Assembly: GCF_011761345.1 (NCBI RefSeq)
Contig: NZ_JAASRY010000006.1
Span: 1 to 64,000, forward strand
Origin: Thalassobacillus devorans
GTDB lineage: Bacteria; Bacillota; Bacilli; Bacillales; Halobacillaceae
Length of the DNA stretch: 64,000 nucleotides
Direction: 5' to 3'
Position 1 is the stretch's first letter; every line of letters begins with the position of its first letter. A program made the translations under genes and the position numbers. The notes below the pieces were generated by a model. That model was not told where the DNA came from, searched no databases, and worked only from the letters and a program-made list of their open reading frames with translations. Below are positions 8,481 to 16,396 of this stretch, in pieces.

Positions 8481-9800
8481 CGATTCCATATTTTGATTGC
8501 AGGCTACCGCCAGTTTGTCCAACAACTTGTTATAGTATTTATAATCAAGTTCCGCCATTCCTTCTTCATCAATGGCAGATCTCATATATTTACTGAAGTG
8601 CCATACATCTCTCTTTACAGGCTCTTTATTGACGACAGCTATTCTATATAACGCATCCAGAACAGCATTCATGACGGAAATATCGTGCTTGCCATAAATT
8701 CTTATCTGATAAAAGCTTGCATAGAGATAATCCCGGAAATGATTTGGCTCCATAATCAGCCTCAGCTGCTCATCATCATCCGCATAATAGCGGATATCAT
8801 CATATTTATCTCCTAATTCAGCTAAAATTGACCCTATCCGGTTGATACAATTGACGGCTGTATGGGGGTCATTGATACCCGGTGAAATTGCTTTGACTGC
8901 TATTTCTACTAACTTTTGGACCGAAAATTCAATATCCTGTAAATCTGTCCGTTCATTTCCTATCAGCAAATATTCCTGGCATTCATTTTCATCACATTCT
9001 ATATCATCTTCCTGGTTCCAGTAAGTGAACATCGGCATCCCTTTTTGCACATAATCCCCGATATAAAAATGTGCTTCTAACAATAGATTATTTCGCTTGG
9101 CCCAGTTTACCAGTTCTTTCACTTGTATGTGCTGAATATAACCTGACTTCGTCGCGAACATATATCTGGGTTTAGCTTTTTTCAGATGTTCGATTTCTGC
9201 TTCATCCCAGTTACCGGCGTCCAGGTGGCTTTTCTTAGTGAAAGTTTTATCAATAATCGTTGAGGTACTTTTTCTGATTTCCCCTATCAAGTTATTTACT
9301 TGCACAAACCTGGCAGAGTGATGAATAAAAAGTATGAAAAAAGCTAAAACAACGATAGAAACTACGACTGTAAAAAACGGACTTGCCAATGCCTGTTTTT
9401 TATTTTCTGTCAGCAGGATCAAATTGAGCAGTGTAAAGATGAATCCGAATGAGTAAACACCTAACACATGCTGGGTCACTCTGCTCTTCATGAAATTTTG
9501 TAACGTCCGTGGAGAAAATTGCGTCGTGTAAGTAGTCAATACAACCATAATCGTCGAAAAACTGATGGTAGTCATTGTAAGGATTGCAGTTATTAAGGCA
9601 CTGTACAACGACTTGGCAATATCCTGGTTGGTAAGGAAAATATTCGGTATCGTTTTAGAAATTAAAGGCAGTAGCGCATTGTCCGCCCAGGTGACTAATG
9701 CGACAGCAACTATTGAGACCAGTCCATATACTGTTGGAAGAAACCAGAAGCTGTCCCGAAGATTTACCTGTGCTCTTTTGGAATGGGTAGTTGTATTCAC
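8469..9800 (-). CDS. DUF2254 membrane protein, paralogue 1
   Basis: A 443-residue protein with four N-terminal transmembrane helices (about 20-40, 60-90, 112-132, 143-165) and a large cytoplasmic part. The diagnostic DUF2254 blocks are present: SFSTIMVVLTTYTTQFSPRTL, TQHVLGVYSFGF and AVKAISPGINDPHTAVNCI. The function of DUF2254 is unknown. The start is probably GTG at 9800, with no convincing ribosome site, so the true start is uncertain. A second family member lies at 34249-35634 with the same core motifs but diverged sequence. Confidence 0.8.
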   Translation of the reverse strand: MNTTTHSKRAQVNLRDSFWFLPTVYGLVSIVAVALVTWADNALLPLISKTIPNIFLTNQDIAKSLYSALITAILTMTTISFSTIMVVLTTYTTQFSPRTLQNFMKSRVTQHVLGVYSFGFIFTLLNLILLTENKKQALASPFFTVVVSIVVLAFFILFIHHSARFVQVNNLIGEIRKSTSTIIDKTFTKKSHLDAGNWDEAEIEHLKKAKPRYMFATKSGYIQHIQVKELVNWAKRNNLLLEAHFYIGDYVQKGMPMFTYWNQEDDIECDENECQEYLLIGNERTDLQDIEFSVQKLVEIAVKAISPGINDPHTAVNCINRIGSILAELGDKYDDIRYYADDDEQLRLIMEPNHFRDYLYASFYQIRIYGKHDISVMNAVLDALYRIAVVNKEPVKRDVWHFSKYMRSAIDEEGMAELDYKYYNKLLDKLAVACNQNMESERP

Positions 9801-9934
9801 GTATTATCAGCTCGATTCTTTGAGTTAGATTACAAGCGTACAATATCCTTTATACTCTCAAAGTAAACTGGGGAAAAATAACAACCATCAATGAAGCAGC
9901 TTTTCCAGCCAATGATGCTCCGGGTGGCATTGGA

Positions 9935-10036
9935 TCAGTCTCCGATATGTAAATCAATTGCCCACCCTCCGGCAATATACCACTTTCCTTCTAATGCTGC
10001 CATCCATTTCGTTACTTCCTGACATTTATCAAACAT
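9935..10036 (-). pseudogene. 5' remnant of a nucleotidyltransferase-type gene
   Basis: A 33-codon frame with AAAGGTGATGGATAAAC before the ATG. Its end, KWYIAGGWAIDLHIGD, matches the opening strand-helix of the nucleotidyltransferase fold as seen in lincosamide/aminoglycoside nucleotidyltransferases (GGWAID followed normally by a TR-H-DIDI active site). A TGA comes exactly where the catalytic part should follow, and the downstream bases do not restore it in any frame. I read this as the surviving start of a deleted gene. It could instead be a very short functional peptide, which I think is less likely. Confidence 0.5.
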
Positions 10037-10056
10037 GTTTATCCATCACCTTTCAT

Positions 10057-10185
10057 TTATAAAAAATTGCTCTCCTCTAAAAGGTTTACTAAGAATTTTT
10101 CATCTGAGGAAAAACCTTTTTTGACTGGTGTCACACTTTGGATAGATTGCTCAAACAATGTGGTGAGTAATTTTTCATATTCCAT
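10057..10185 (-). pseudogene. 5' remnant of a phosphotransferase-type gene
   Basis: A 42-codon frame with a strong site (GGTTGGGAGGGGGATGA) before the ATG at 10185. Residues 1-33, including SVTPVKKGFSSDEKFLV, resemble the first strands of aminoglycoside/choline-kinase-type phosphotransferases, where a K-G-F/W-S-x-D-x-K(Y/F) motif forms part of the nucleotide pocket. The frame ends after 42 codons and the next remnant begins 21 bases later, so the kinase has lost nearly all of its length. Confidence 0.45.
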
Positions 10186-10285
10186 TCATCCCCCTCCCAA
10201 CCTTTATCACTTCTCGCTTTCTATCCCATAACCCTTCTTTATTAATGACGAAATACATGCACGGAAGAACCAAATCCAGGGTATA

Positions 10286-10332
10286 AATATAAACAGCAAC
10301 CTTCCTGCTTAAGAAAGGTTGCTGTTTTTCTT
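10286..10332. terminator. Intrinsic terminator
   Basis: AAACAGCAACCTT pairs with AAGGTTGCTGTTT with A/T-runs on both sides. It ends the yteA-like gene on the minus strand. Confidence 0.8.
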
Positions 10333-10337
10333 ATATT

Positions 10338-11024
10338 TTAGTCTATTTCTTCATCCTCCATATTTTCCTGTTCGTGCACATATTGATCATATTGGACGTT
10401 ACGCTGGAAATCCACCTTTTCGTCCCCCGTATACCCCTCTATTCCTGTAGAGGCAAAGTTCTCATATGTTTCTACATAACCGGATCCATCTTTGTTGTCT
10501 ATTAATGAGGAATCTTCATAGGTCATACTCGTATCATTAAACGAAGCTACCTGCTCATAAGCATTCTGCTCGTTGTATTCCGTCTCCTCACTCCCTGTAT
10601 AATATTCTTCCTCCGTGTTCTCCAGGACATCTTCTTCTGCCGGACGATCGTCTGATGCGCTTTGATTCGGTGAAGCTTCCACTACCGTACGTGCTGTCGG
10701 AAGTGCCTCCAGCCGCTCCCTCGGGATTTCTTTCCCCGTCACTTCACATTTACCATACGTACCATCTTTCATCTGTTTTAAGGAATACTCAATATCGGAG
10801 AGTTCTTCTTTCATATGCGCACTAAGTGCAATATCTTTTTCCCTTTCATAAAGCTCAGTCCCAGAATCTGCCGGATGATTATCATATTGGGAAAGCTCGC
10901 CTGAAGATGTATCGCTGGCAAAACCACGATTGAAACCGAAATGATCATTCTGCTCCAGTTCCTGTTCAATTTCCTGTTTGCGCTCTTCCAATTGTTTTCT
11001 TAAATGATCATATTTCATCATCAT
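10338..11024 (-). CDS. yteA: YteA-like TraR/DksA family protein with a degenerate zinc finger
   Basis: A 228-residue acidic protein: N-terminal coiled coil (residues 1-30), the conserved SGELSQYDNHPADSGTELYEREKD block, then the TraR/DksA region GTYGKCEVTGKEIPRERLEALP (about 90-112) and an acidic Glu/Tyr-rich tail. YteA is a sporulation-associated relative of DksA. The usual CxxC...CxxC finger is reduced to one Cys here (C-E-V-T-G), so zinc binding is unlikely. The frame runs upstream to 11036, but GGAAGG then lies inside the gene; the run of ATG codons at 11024, 11021 and 11018 is the better start. Confidence 0.8.
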   Translation of the reverse strand: MMMKYDHLRKQLEERKQEIEQELEQNDHFGFNRGFASDTSSGELSQYDNHPADSGTELYEREKDIALSAHMKEELSDIEYSLKQMKDGTYGKCEVTGKEIPRERLEALPTARTVVEASPNQSASDDRPAEEDVLENTEEEYYTGSEETEYNEQNAYEQVASFNDTSMTYEDSSLIDNKDGSGYVETYENFASTGIEGYTGDEKVDFQRNVQYDQYVHEQENMEDEEID

Positions 11025-11097
11025 GCTTCCTTCCATGTTTGTGTTGTGCTTAGTTTTACCATTGGCTTTACTTTTACCACAAGAATAGAAGGAAAAT

Positions 11098-11172
11098 TTA
11101 AATCAAACCTATCCTTTGATTAACTTCGCGTAACTTTTCCTCGGCAATCAGGCGTACCTTTTCAGCTTCTAC
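11098..11172 (-). pseudogene. Possible 3' fragment of a lost gene
   Basis: A 24-codon tail without a start codon reads VEAEKVRLIAEEKLREVNQR and a few more residues, then TAA. Its strongly helical, charged composition looks like real coding sequence and not intergenic noise, but the frame is closed immediately upstream. No family can be named. Confidence 0.25.
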
Positions 11173-11213
11173 TTAATTCCGTCAGTAAAGTCAATAGGCC
11201 CTGCTGATTTTAA

Positions 11214-11825
11214 TCAAGTGGCGTTCATGATCAAAACCCATACATTATAGATGACCAACGCAGTAACCAGTGTCTTCTCTGTGACGGATCCAGTACGGAA
11301 TGTGAAAATGAACCGAAAATATCTGCGCGATAATGGATAAAAAAGAGGGATCCCTTTTTTCGTCACATAATCTCCGAGCAGATGAGATAAAACTCCCGCA
11401 AGTAAGCCATATAAATAAAACCACGGGACATGCATCCATTCAACAATCACCTGGCAATAAACCCACAATACGAACAAAAACAAAAGCGAGTGGGTCATTT
11501 TGCGATGCCCGCGCAACATAACTAACACCGGGATCATCATCATGACGAATATTTTCAAATCTTCCCGGTACGTATTCAGCGTCTGAGGAAAAAATAAATA
11601 GACCAGTAACGTCACAAGGAAAAGCAGCATGAACAGTCGCCAGAACTTACTGCCGAGCCGGGATGTTGGCGTATCGATATCAGGCAGCAGTGCCCCGAAA
11701 AGGACAAATACAAAAAAAAGCACGACATCCATCGTATGGACTGGAGCGATACCGAACTGCTGCAAAATGGTAATGGCAATCACACCGAAAGTGAAGCCTA
11801 GTACTTGATGTCCAGTTGCTAACAT
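11214..11825 (-). CDS. YdjM/DUF457-type membrane-bound metal-dependent hydrolase
   Basis: A 203-residue membrane protein with about five helices. The family's putative metal ligands are visible: H6 in ATGHQVLG, the GALLPDID motif near residue 47, the RKMTHSLLF motif near residue 110 and SHLLGDYVT near 147. Members include LexA-regulated YdjM of Escherichia coli and Bacillus YvsG-type proteins; their substrate is not established. The ATG follows AAAGAGGTTAGATATC. It is monocistronic, flanked by a terminator upstream that isolates it from the chromate genes. Confidence 0.8.
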   Translation of the reverse strand: MLATGHQVLGFTFGVIAITILQQFGIAPVHTMDVVLFFVFVLFGALLPDIDTPTSRLGSKFWRLFMLLFLVTLLVYLFFPQTLNTYREDLKIFVMMMIPVLVMLRGHRKMTHSLLFLFVLWVYCQVIVEWMHVPWFYLYGLLAGVLSHLLGDYVTKKGIPLFYPLSRRYFRFIFTFRTGSVTEKTLVTALVIYNVWVLIMNAT

Positions 11826-11849
11826 GATATCTAACCTCTTTATTATGTA

Positions 11850-11883
11850 ATGAGAAAAGCCCCAAAGAAAGGGGCTTTTTCAA
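11850..11883. terminator. Bidirectional intrinsic terminator
   Basis: AAAAGCCCC-aaagaaa-GGGGCTTTTT, a short perfect stem with T-runs on both strands. It ends the chromate transporter operon. Confidence 0.85.
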
Positions 11884-11885
11884 TA

Positions 11886-12416
11886 TTATCCTAAAAATAC
11901 AGCTCCGTAAACAAGCGATATTACAATAACAAAAGCCGGATGGACCTTCATGCTCTCAATTAAAAGAAAGCTGGATACCGCAATCAATATCAGCTGCAGC
12001 CATCCAATTTGAACCTGCGCCTCAGCGAAGAATTGCCAGGCCATGATACCAAGTAAAATGGCTATCACTGGCCGCACATATAATGTCATCCGCTTAACTT
12101 TTGGAGAATCTTTATATTTATAAAGTAAACCGAGCAGGAAAATCATAACGATTAAAGAAGGGGCAACTGCTCCAAAGACGCCGATAAAAGCCCCCAGTAT
12201 TCCGCCCTGCTCGTATCCGATATAACCTGCCATCTTGGTGGCAATCGGCCCTGGAAGTGCATTGCCAAGAGCAAGCACTTCACTAAATTCCTGGACGGTC
12301 ATCCAGTCATAACGTTTAACAACCTCATTTTCAACAAGGGGTATGGAAGCAGGCCCCCCGCCATAACCAAGTATGCCCGGGATGAAGAAGGCTAAAAATA
12401 TCTGCCAGTAAATCAT
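11886..12416 (-). CDS. Chromate transporter, second half-size subunit
   Basis: A 176-residue membrane protein of the short-chain CHR family. The N-terminal FFIPGILGYGGGPASIPLVENEVV and GNALPGPIATKMAGYIGYEQGG blocks are the CHR signature, followed by four further helices. Half-size CHR proteins work as pairs to export chromate (or exchange it for sulfate). It overlaps the first subunit by ATGA at 12413-12416. The order resembles ywrA/ywrB of Bacillus subtilis, with ywrD also adjacent here. Confidence 0.9.
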   Translation of the reverse strand: MIYWQIFLAFFIPGILGYGGGPASIPLVENEVVKRYDWMTVQEFSEVLALGNALPGPIATKMAGYIGYEQGGILGAFIGVFGAVAPSLIVMIFLLGLLYKYKDSPKVKRMTLYVRPVIAILLGIMAWQFFAEAQVQIGWLQLILIAVSSFLLIESMKVHPAFVIVISLVYGAVFLG

Positions 12417-12985
12417 GTTTCATCCCCCTTTTTTACCTCTTCTCCTGCACTGGTCTTCTCTTTTCTCAAGAGTGCAGCTGCCAGTAAGAGTGCGATGATA
12501 ATGCCGGGATGAATGTTCATGTAGGAGAGCAAAACAAAAATGACAGCAGACATTCCAACTGCCATCCCCCAGCCCATTCCTTGTTTCGCCTTGTGGAAGA
12601 ATTGCCAGGTCAGTACTGCCAGCATCACAGCTACTACCGGCATGACTGCACTTGTCATCCCTTGGACCCAGTCTGCATCCTTCACAGAGGACAATGAAGT
12701 CAACAACACAATCATCAAAAATATCGTAGGGATTATGGTCGCAAGGACAGCATTGACCAGTCCAACCCAGCCACTGACTCGGTAGCCGATATACCCAGCC
12801 ATTTTGGTCGCGATCGGACCAGGAAGTGTATTGGCCAGTGCCAGCAAGTCCCCGAATTCATTGTCGTTCATCCACTTGTATTTCTCTACTACTTCTTTAT
12901 GTACTAGGGGGATGGAGGCTGGCCCTCCTCCATACCCCAGCATTCCTACCCTGAAAAATGCCAAGAATAAATGCCATTGTGTCAT
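12413..12985 (-). CDS. Chromate transporter, first half-size subunit
   Basis: A 190-residue CHR-family half transporter with FFRVGMLGYGGGPASIPLVHKEVV at residues 10-33 and ALANTLPGPIATKMAGYIGYR near 48-68, six hydrophobic helices, and a charged C-terminal tail. The two halves share the N-terminal motif, as expected for opposite-oriented partners. The stop overlaps the next start by four bases. The gene begins 23 bases after the YwrD-like gene, so all three are probably one transcript. Confidence 0.9.
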   Translation of the reverse strand: MTQWHLFLAFFRVGMLGYGGGPASIPLVHKEVVEKYKWMNDNEFGDLLALANTLPGPIATKMAGYIGYRVSGWVGLVNAVLATIIPTIFLMIVLLTSLSSVKDADWVQGMTSAVMPVVAVMLAVLTWQFFHKAKQGMGWGMAVGMSAVIFVLLSYMNIHPGIIIALLLAAALLRKEKTSAGEEVKKGDET

Positions 12986-13007
12986 GTCGTATCACCCTTC
13001 TCCTGCA

Positions 13008-14618
13008 CTACCAGACAGCGATTGCTCCATCTGTCCGTGACTCCGTTCCACCAGCCAGTGTGCCACTTTCCTGATTCCTAATGATGACCTGGCCTCTGCC
13101 AAAGCTTCCAGAGTCAAGAGCTACTTTGATATGATGTCCTTTTCTCGCTAACGCTTGTGCCACGTCTTTTGGAAAAGTCGGCTCGACGATTACTTGTTTT
13201 TCTTTTACCCACTGCCAACGAGGTGCATCCAGTGCTGCCTGGGGGTTCAACTGATAATCCACTAAATTATGGACCACCTGCATATGACCCTGAGGCTGCA
13301 TGAACCCTCCCATAACCCCGAAAGGACCGACTGCTTTACCGCCTTTTGTCAGAAATCCCGGAATGATGGTGTGGTATGTTCTCTTCCCGCCTTCCAGCGC
13401 GTTGACATGATTCGGATCAAAGGAAAAGTTATGGCCCCTGTTCTGCAAGGCAATCCCTGTTCCCGGTACCACCAGTCCGGAGCCGAACCCCATATAGTTG
13501 CTTTGAATGAATGATACCATGTTCCCTTCCTTATCAGCGGCAGCTAAGTAAACCGTTCCGCCTTTCGGAGGTTCGCCAGGTGCAGGGGAAACCGCTTCCT
13601 CTCCGATCAGTGCGCTTCTTGCTTTTCCATACGATTCGGAAAGCAGGCTGTCCACTGAATGCTTCATACTGCCGTACTCTGTAATATGCTCCAATCCATC
13701 AACAAACGCCAGTTTCAAGGCTTCCATTTGTTTATGGTAGTCAGCAACTGAATGCTGGCCTGAGAATTTAAACTCTTTCGCAATGTTCAAGGCCATTAGT
13801 GCTACCAGCCCCTGCCCATTTGGAGGTATTTCCCATACGTCATATCCACGATAATTAACCGAAACAGGGTCTACCCATTCAGGCTGGAATTCCTCCAGGT
13901 CTTCTTTTCTTAAAAAACCCCCATAGCGACGGGAGAATTCATCAATCTTCTCTGCTATGTCTCCATGATAGAAGGTTTCTCCATTGGTTTCCGCAATCGC
14001 ACGCAATGTGTTTGCATGATCCGGAGAAGACCAGACTTCACCGATTTCTGGGGCTCTCCCTTTTGGAGCAAAAGTTTTGAACCAATTCTCGAACATTTCA
14101 TCTGTCAGCTTTTGTTTGAAAGCCATATATCCCGCCTGCCAAAACTTCCCGAGAATCGGAGTTAAAGCGTAGCCTTCTTCTGCATGGGCAATGGCGGGTG
14201 CAAGTGTTTCTTTCAAGGTCAGGTTTCCAAACCGCTTAGAAAGTTCCACCCAGGCAGCAGGCGCACCTGGTACAGTGACCGGCATCCATCCGTAGGGGGG
14301 GATTTCCTTATACCCCAACTCTTTCAAATTATCAATCGAAATATTCTTTGGGGATGGACCGCTCGCATTTAATCCATATAATTCATCTTTCATCCATACA
14401 AGTGCGAAAGCATCTCCACCGATTCCATTAGAGGTAGGCTCGACCACTGTCAGGCAAGCTGCGGTAGCAATCGCAGCATCCACTGCATTGCCTCCTTTTT
14501 TCATAATATCTAGTCCTGCTTGAGCTGCTAACGGCTGGGAAGTGGCTACCATTCCATTTTTCCCATATGTGGTCATACGTTGTGAGGGATGCGGGTTGTA
14601 TAATGCATCAAAATTCAT
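13008..14618 (-). CDS. ywrD: Gamma-glutamyltransferase-like protein YwrD
   Basis: A 536-residue Ntn-hydrolase of the gamma-glutamyltransferase family, same length as Bacillus YwrD. The N-terminal GGNAVDAAIATAACLTVVEP block and GIGGDAFALVW are present; the presumed autocatalytic Thr is T355 in PPKGGTVYLAAADKEGN, with Asn in SNYMGFGSGLVVPGTGI after it. No signal peptide, so a cytoplasmic role is likely. The activity of YwrD is not well defined and may be a cephalosporin acylase-like or peptide side reaction. ATG with AGGAGGAGAACAGG. It heads the chromate operon, as in the ywr region of Bacillus subtilis. Confidence 0.85.
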   Translation of the reverse strand: MNFDALYNPHPSQRMTTYGKNGMVATSQPLAAQAGLDIMKKGGNAVDAAIATAACLTVVEPTSNGIGGDAFALVWMKDELYGLNASGPSPKNISIDNLKELGYKEIPPYGWMPVTVPGAPAAWVELSKRFGNLTLKETLAPAIAHAEEGYALTPILGKFWQAGYMAFKQKLTDEMFENWFKTFAPKGRAPEIGEVWSSPDHANTLRAIAETNGETFYHGDIAEKIDEFSRRYGGFLRKEDLEEFQPEWVDPVSVNYRGYDVWEIPPNGQGLVALMALNIAKEFKFSGQHSVADYHKQMEALKLAFVDGLEHITEYGSMKHSVDSLLSESYGKARSALIGEEAVSPAPGEPPKGGTVYLAAADKEGNMVSFIQSNYMGFGSGLVVPGTGIALQNRGHNFSFDPNHVNALEGGKRTYHTIIPGFLTKGGKAVGPFGVMGGFMQPQGHMQVVHNLVDYQLNPQAALDAPRWQWVKEKQVIVEPTFPKDVAQALARKGHHIKVALDSGSFGRGQVIIRNQESGTLAGGTESRTDGAIAVW

Positions 14619-14758
14619 CCTGTTCTCCTCCTATCTAACCTGCGCTATGTCCTTATTATTCCAGAAATAATTTATTTTTCAAAATTTTTAGCAGAATAAA
14701 GTATATTTAATATGTTCTTTTCTATTTTTGTCGAAAAAAACACACGGTGAAAAACATT

Positions 14759-14767
14759 TGGTATAAT
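14759..14767 (+). promoter_or_regulatory. Extended -10 promoter of the HTH/TPR regulator
   Basis: TGG-TATAAT gives an extended -10 element about 55 bases before the regulator start. No good -35 is seen at the right distance. A short palindrome ATATT-T-AATAT lies upstream near 14703-14713 and might be an operator. Confidence 0.5.
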
Positions 14768-14822
14768 ATTGAAAATCCTAAAAACCTGGCATGTCGCCTA
14801 TATAAGAAAAGAGGGGGTTATA

Positions 14823-16085
14823 ATGAAGGGGCTGTTAATCAAGCAGCAAAGAATGAAACAGCAGATGACTCAGGAAGAACTGGCATTAGGGATATGTTCT
14901 GTATCGTATTTAAGCAAAATTGAACATGAATTGATTAAGCCCAGCGAAGAAATTTATGAACTGCTGGGAGACCGTCTCGGACTCGACCTTCGCTCGCTTA
15001 ACGACTCGTTTGACAGTGTTATCTATGACAGACTTCATAGCTGGCATGAAGCAATCAAACATAATGATTATACGACGATGATCGATATACACCAATCATT
15101 ACGCGAATCACTGCAGCATAACTACCACATTGAGCTCAACAACCTGTTTATGATTTTTGAATTCAGGTACGCCTTCACCCTCAACCAACTAGACGCCCCC
15201 TCCGAAAAAATAGCCCTTCTAAGAAGTATTGCAGAAACTTCGAACCTAGAATTCCAATACTATTTCCATAAAATACTTGGTTATTATTACCTGATGGAGA
15301 ATGAGTGGCATTGTTCCTTAAAGGAGTTGAAGCAGGCCAAAGCTACTATTGCCGAACTTCCGATAGATGACAGCGAATTGTATTATCATATGAGTTACTT
15401 GTATAGCAGATTGGGGAACTTCGCAGAATCCATCTTGTATGCAGAAAAAGCTTTGGAGATGTACCAGAAGACACTCCATTATACGAAAGTGATCGAATGC
15501 TGCATGCTGATAGCGATCAACTATAACTTATTGAGTGTCTATGAGGTTGCGGAAGAATACTTCCAAAAAATCCTCCGGTCAGCCAATAGCTACTTAACCC
15601 ACGAAGTTAGAGCGAAAGTATATCATAACCTTGGCTATATTTGCATAAATAATAAGCAATACGATGAAGCGCTGGACTATTTAGAGGCGGCACTTGCATT
15701 GAAGGAAAGTGAACAAATGAACCCCGCCAACACACTCTACTTGCTTGCCTTGACACACTATTCGATAAAGGATTTTCCGAAAGCTAAGTTGTATGCGGAG
15801 AAAGGCCATAAGATAGCTGCTGAATTTGAAGACCTGAAGTATCTCTATAAACATTTCATTTTGCTTCACCGTATAGAAGGTACGATGCAGCAAGACATAT
15901 TTATCCAAACATTGAAAGAGGAAATCATCCCTTACTTTGAGAAAGCCAATGAATTGGAAGAGTATAAAGATGCTTTAAAGTTATTGGGGGAGATCTATTA
16001 TGAGGGTAAGAGATATAAACTTTCCGCCCAATACTTTAAAATAGCAACACAATCTGATTTTCAGGGGAAGGAGGTTTTAGCATGA
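14823..16085 (+). CDS. HTH/TPR regulator of the RRNPP type (NprR-like)
   Basis: A 420-residue protein with an XRE helix-turn-helix at residues 1-60 (QQMTQEELALGICSVSYLSKIE is the recognition region) and then an all-helical array of about eight to nine TPR-like repeats (for example residues 195-225 and 275-315). NprR of Bacillus cereus has nearly the same length and plan: a peptide-responsive DNA-binding quorum-sensing regulator. ATG 14823 is chosen for AGAGGGGG upstream; the frame also runs 18 codons further to a TTG. The stop overlaps the ATG of a 40-aa exported peptide gene, the standard RRNPP layout. Confidence 0.8.
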   Translation: MKGLLIKQQRMKQQMTQEELALGICSVSYLSKIEHELIKPSEEIYELLGDRLGLDLRSLNDSFDSVIYDRLHSWHEAIKHNDYTTMIDIHQSLRESLQHNYHIELNNLFMIFEFRYAFTLNQLDAPSEKIALLRSIAETSNLEFQYYFHKILGYYYLMENEWHCSLKELKQAKATIAELPIDDSELYYHMSYLYSRLGNFAESILYAEKALEMYQKTLHYTKVIECCMLIAINYNLLSVYEVAEEYFQKILRSANSYLTHEVRAKVYHNLGYICINNKQYDEALDYLEAALALKESEQMNPANTLYLLALTHYSIKDFPKAKLYAEKGHKIAAEFEDLKYLYKHFILLHRIEGTMQQDIFIQTLKEEIIPYFEKANELEEYKDALKLLGEIYYEGKRYKLSAQYFKIATQSDFQGKEVLA

Positions 16086-16204
16086 AGAAACTATTGCTTG
16101 TGGTCGGTATTTTGTTTATCGCCTCTGGAGTTGGATATGCCTCCCAGGATATCGCAGGAAACGATTCAGACTACCCTCGTTTAGGATCAGTGGAGAAAGT
16201 TTAA
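16082..16204 (+). CDS. Candidate signalling pro-peptide, 40 aa
   Basis: A 40-residue secreted peptide gene overlapping the regulator stop (ATGA at 16082-16085) with its own strong AAGGAGG site inside the regulator gene. It has a basic start (MKK), a hydrophobic core (residues 4-19) and a likely signal-peptidase site after GYA, leaving SQDIAGNDSDYPRLGSVEKV. This is the size and layout of Phr, PapR and NprX precursors, whose processed C-terminal 5-8 residues re-enter the cell and bind the TPR regulator. The mature form is not known; no match to published pheromones is evident. Confidence 0.7.
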   Translation: MKKLLLVVGILFIASGVGYASQDIAGNDSDYPRLGSVEKV

Positions 16205-16217
16205 ACGGATTTATTAT

Positions 16218-16245
16218 CACCGTCTTTCATAAGGCGGTTTTCTCT
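16218..16245 (+). terminator. Intrinsic terminator of the regulator/peptide unit
   Basis: ACCGTCTT-tcat-AAGGCGGTTTT: a compact stem with one mismatch and a T-run, 14 bases after the peptide stop, so regulator and peptide form a closed bicistron. Confidence 0.75.
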
Positions 16246-16341
16246 TGCCTATTCTTCCTCTCTTTATCTAGTTATTTTCCCAACCCTGTCCAAAATTCGC
16301 CTATTTTTCAACACTATCAGCTACTCTCTTTCCCAATAATA

Positions 16342-16370
16342 TTGTCAGAATTTTGTGATATATTTATAGT
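16342..16370 (+). promoter_or_regulatory. Sigma-A type promoter of the surface protein gene
   Basis: TTGTCA at 16342-16347 and TATAGT at 16365-16370 separated by 17 bases, 27 bases before the ATG at 16397. The separate promoter makes this gene a possible target of the upstream regulator. Confidence 0.6.
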
Positions 16371-16396
16371 ATAACAACTTAAAGGGAGGTCTAGAA

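Larger units (their letters stand above)
9801..10337. other. Gene-poor stretch carrying gene remnants
   Basis: Apart from two short open frames with good ribosome sites (10057-10185 and 9935-10036), no intact gene is visible. About 9895-9930 a third frame reads HPEHHWLEKLLH and then stops, consistent with the 3' end of a deleted gene. A terminator sits at 10286-10332. Confidence 0.55.
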
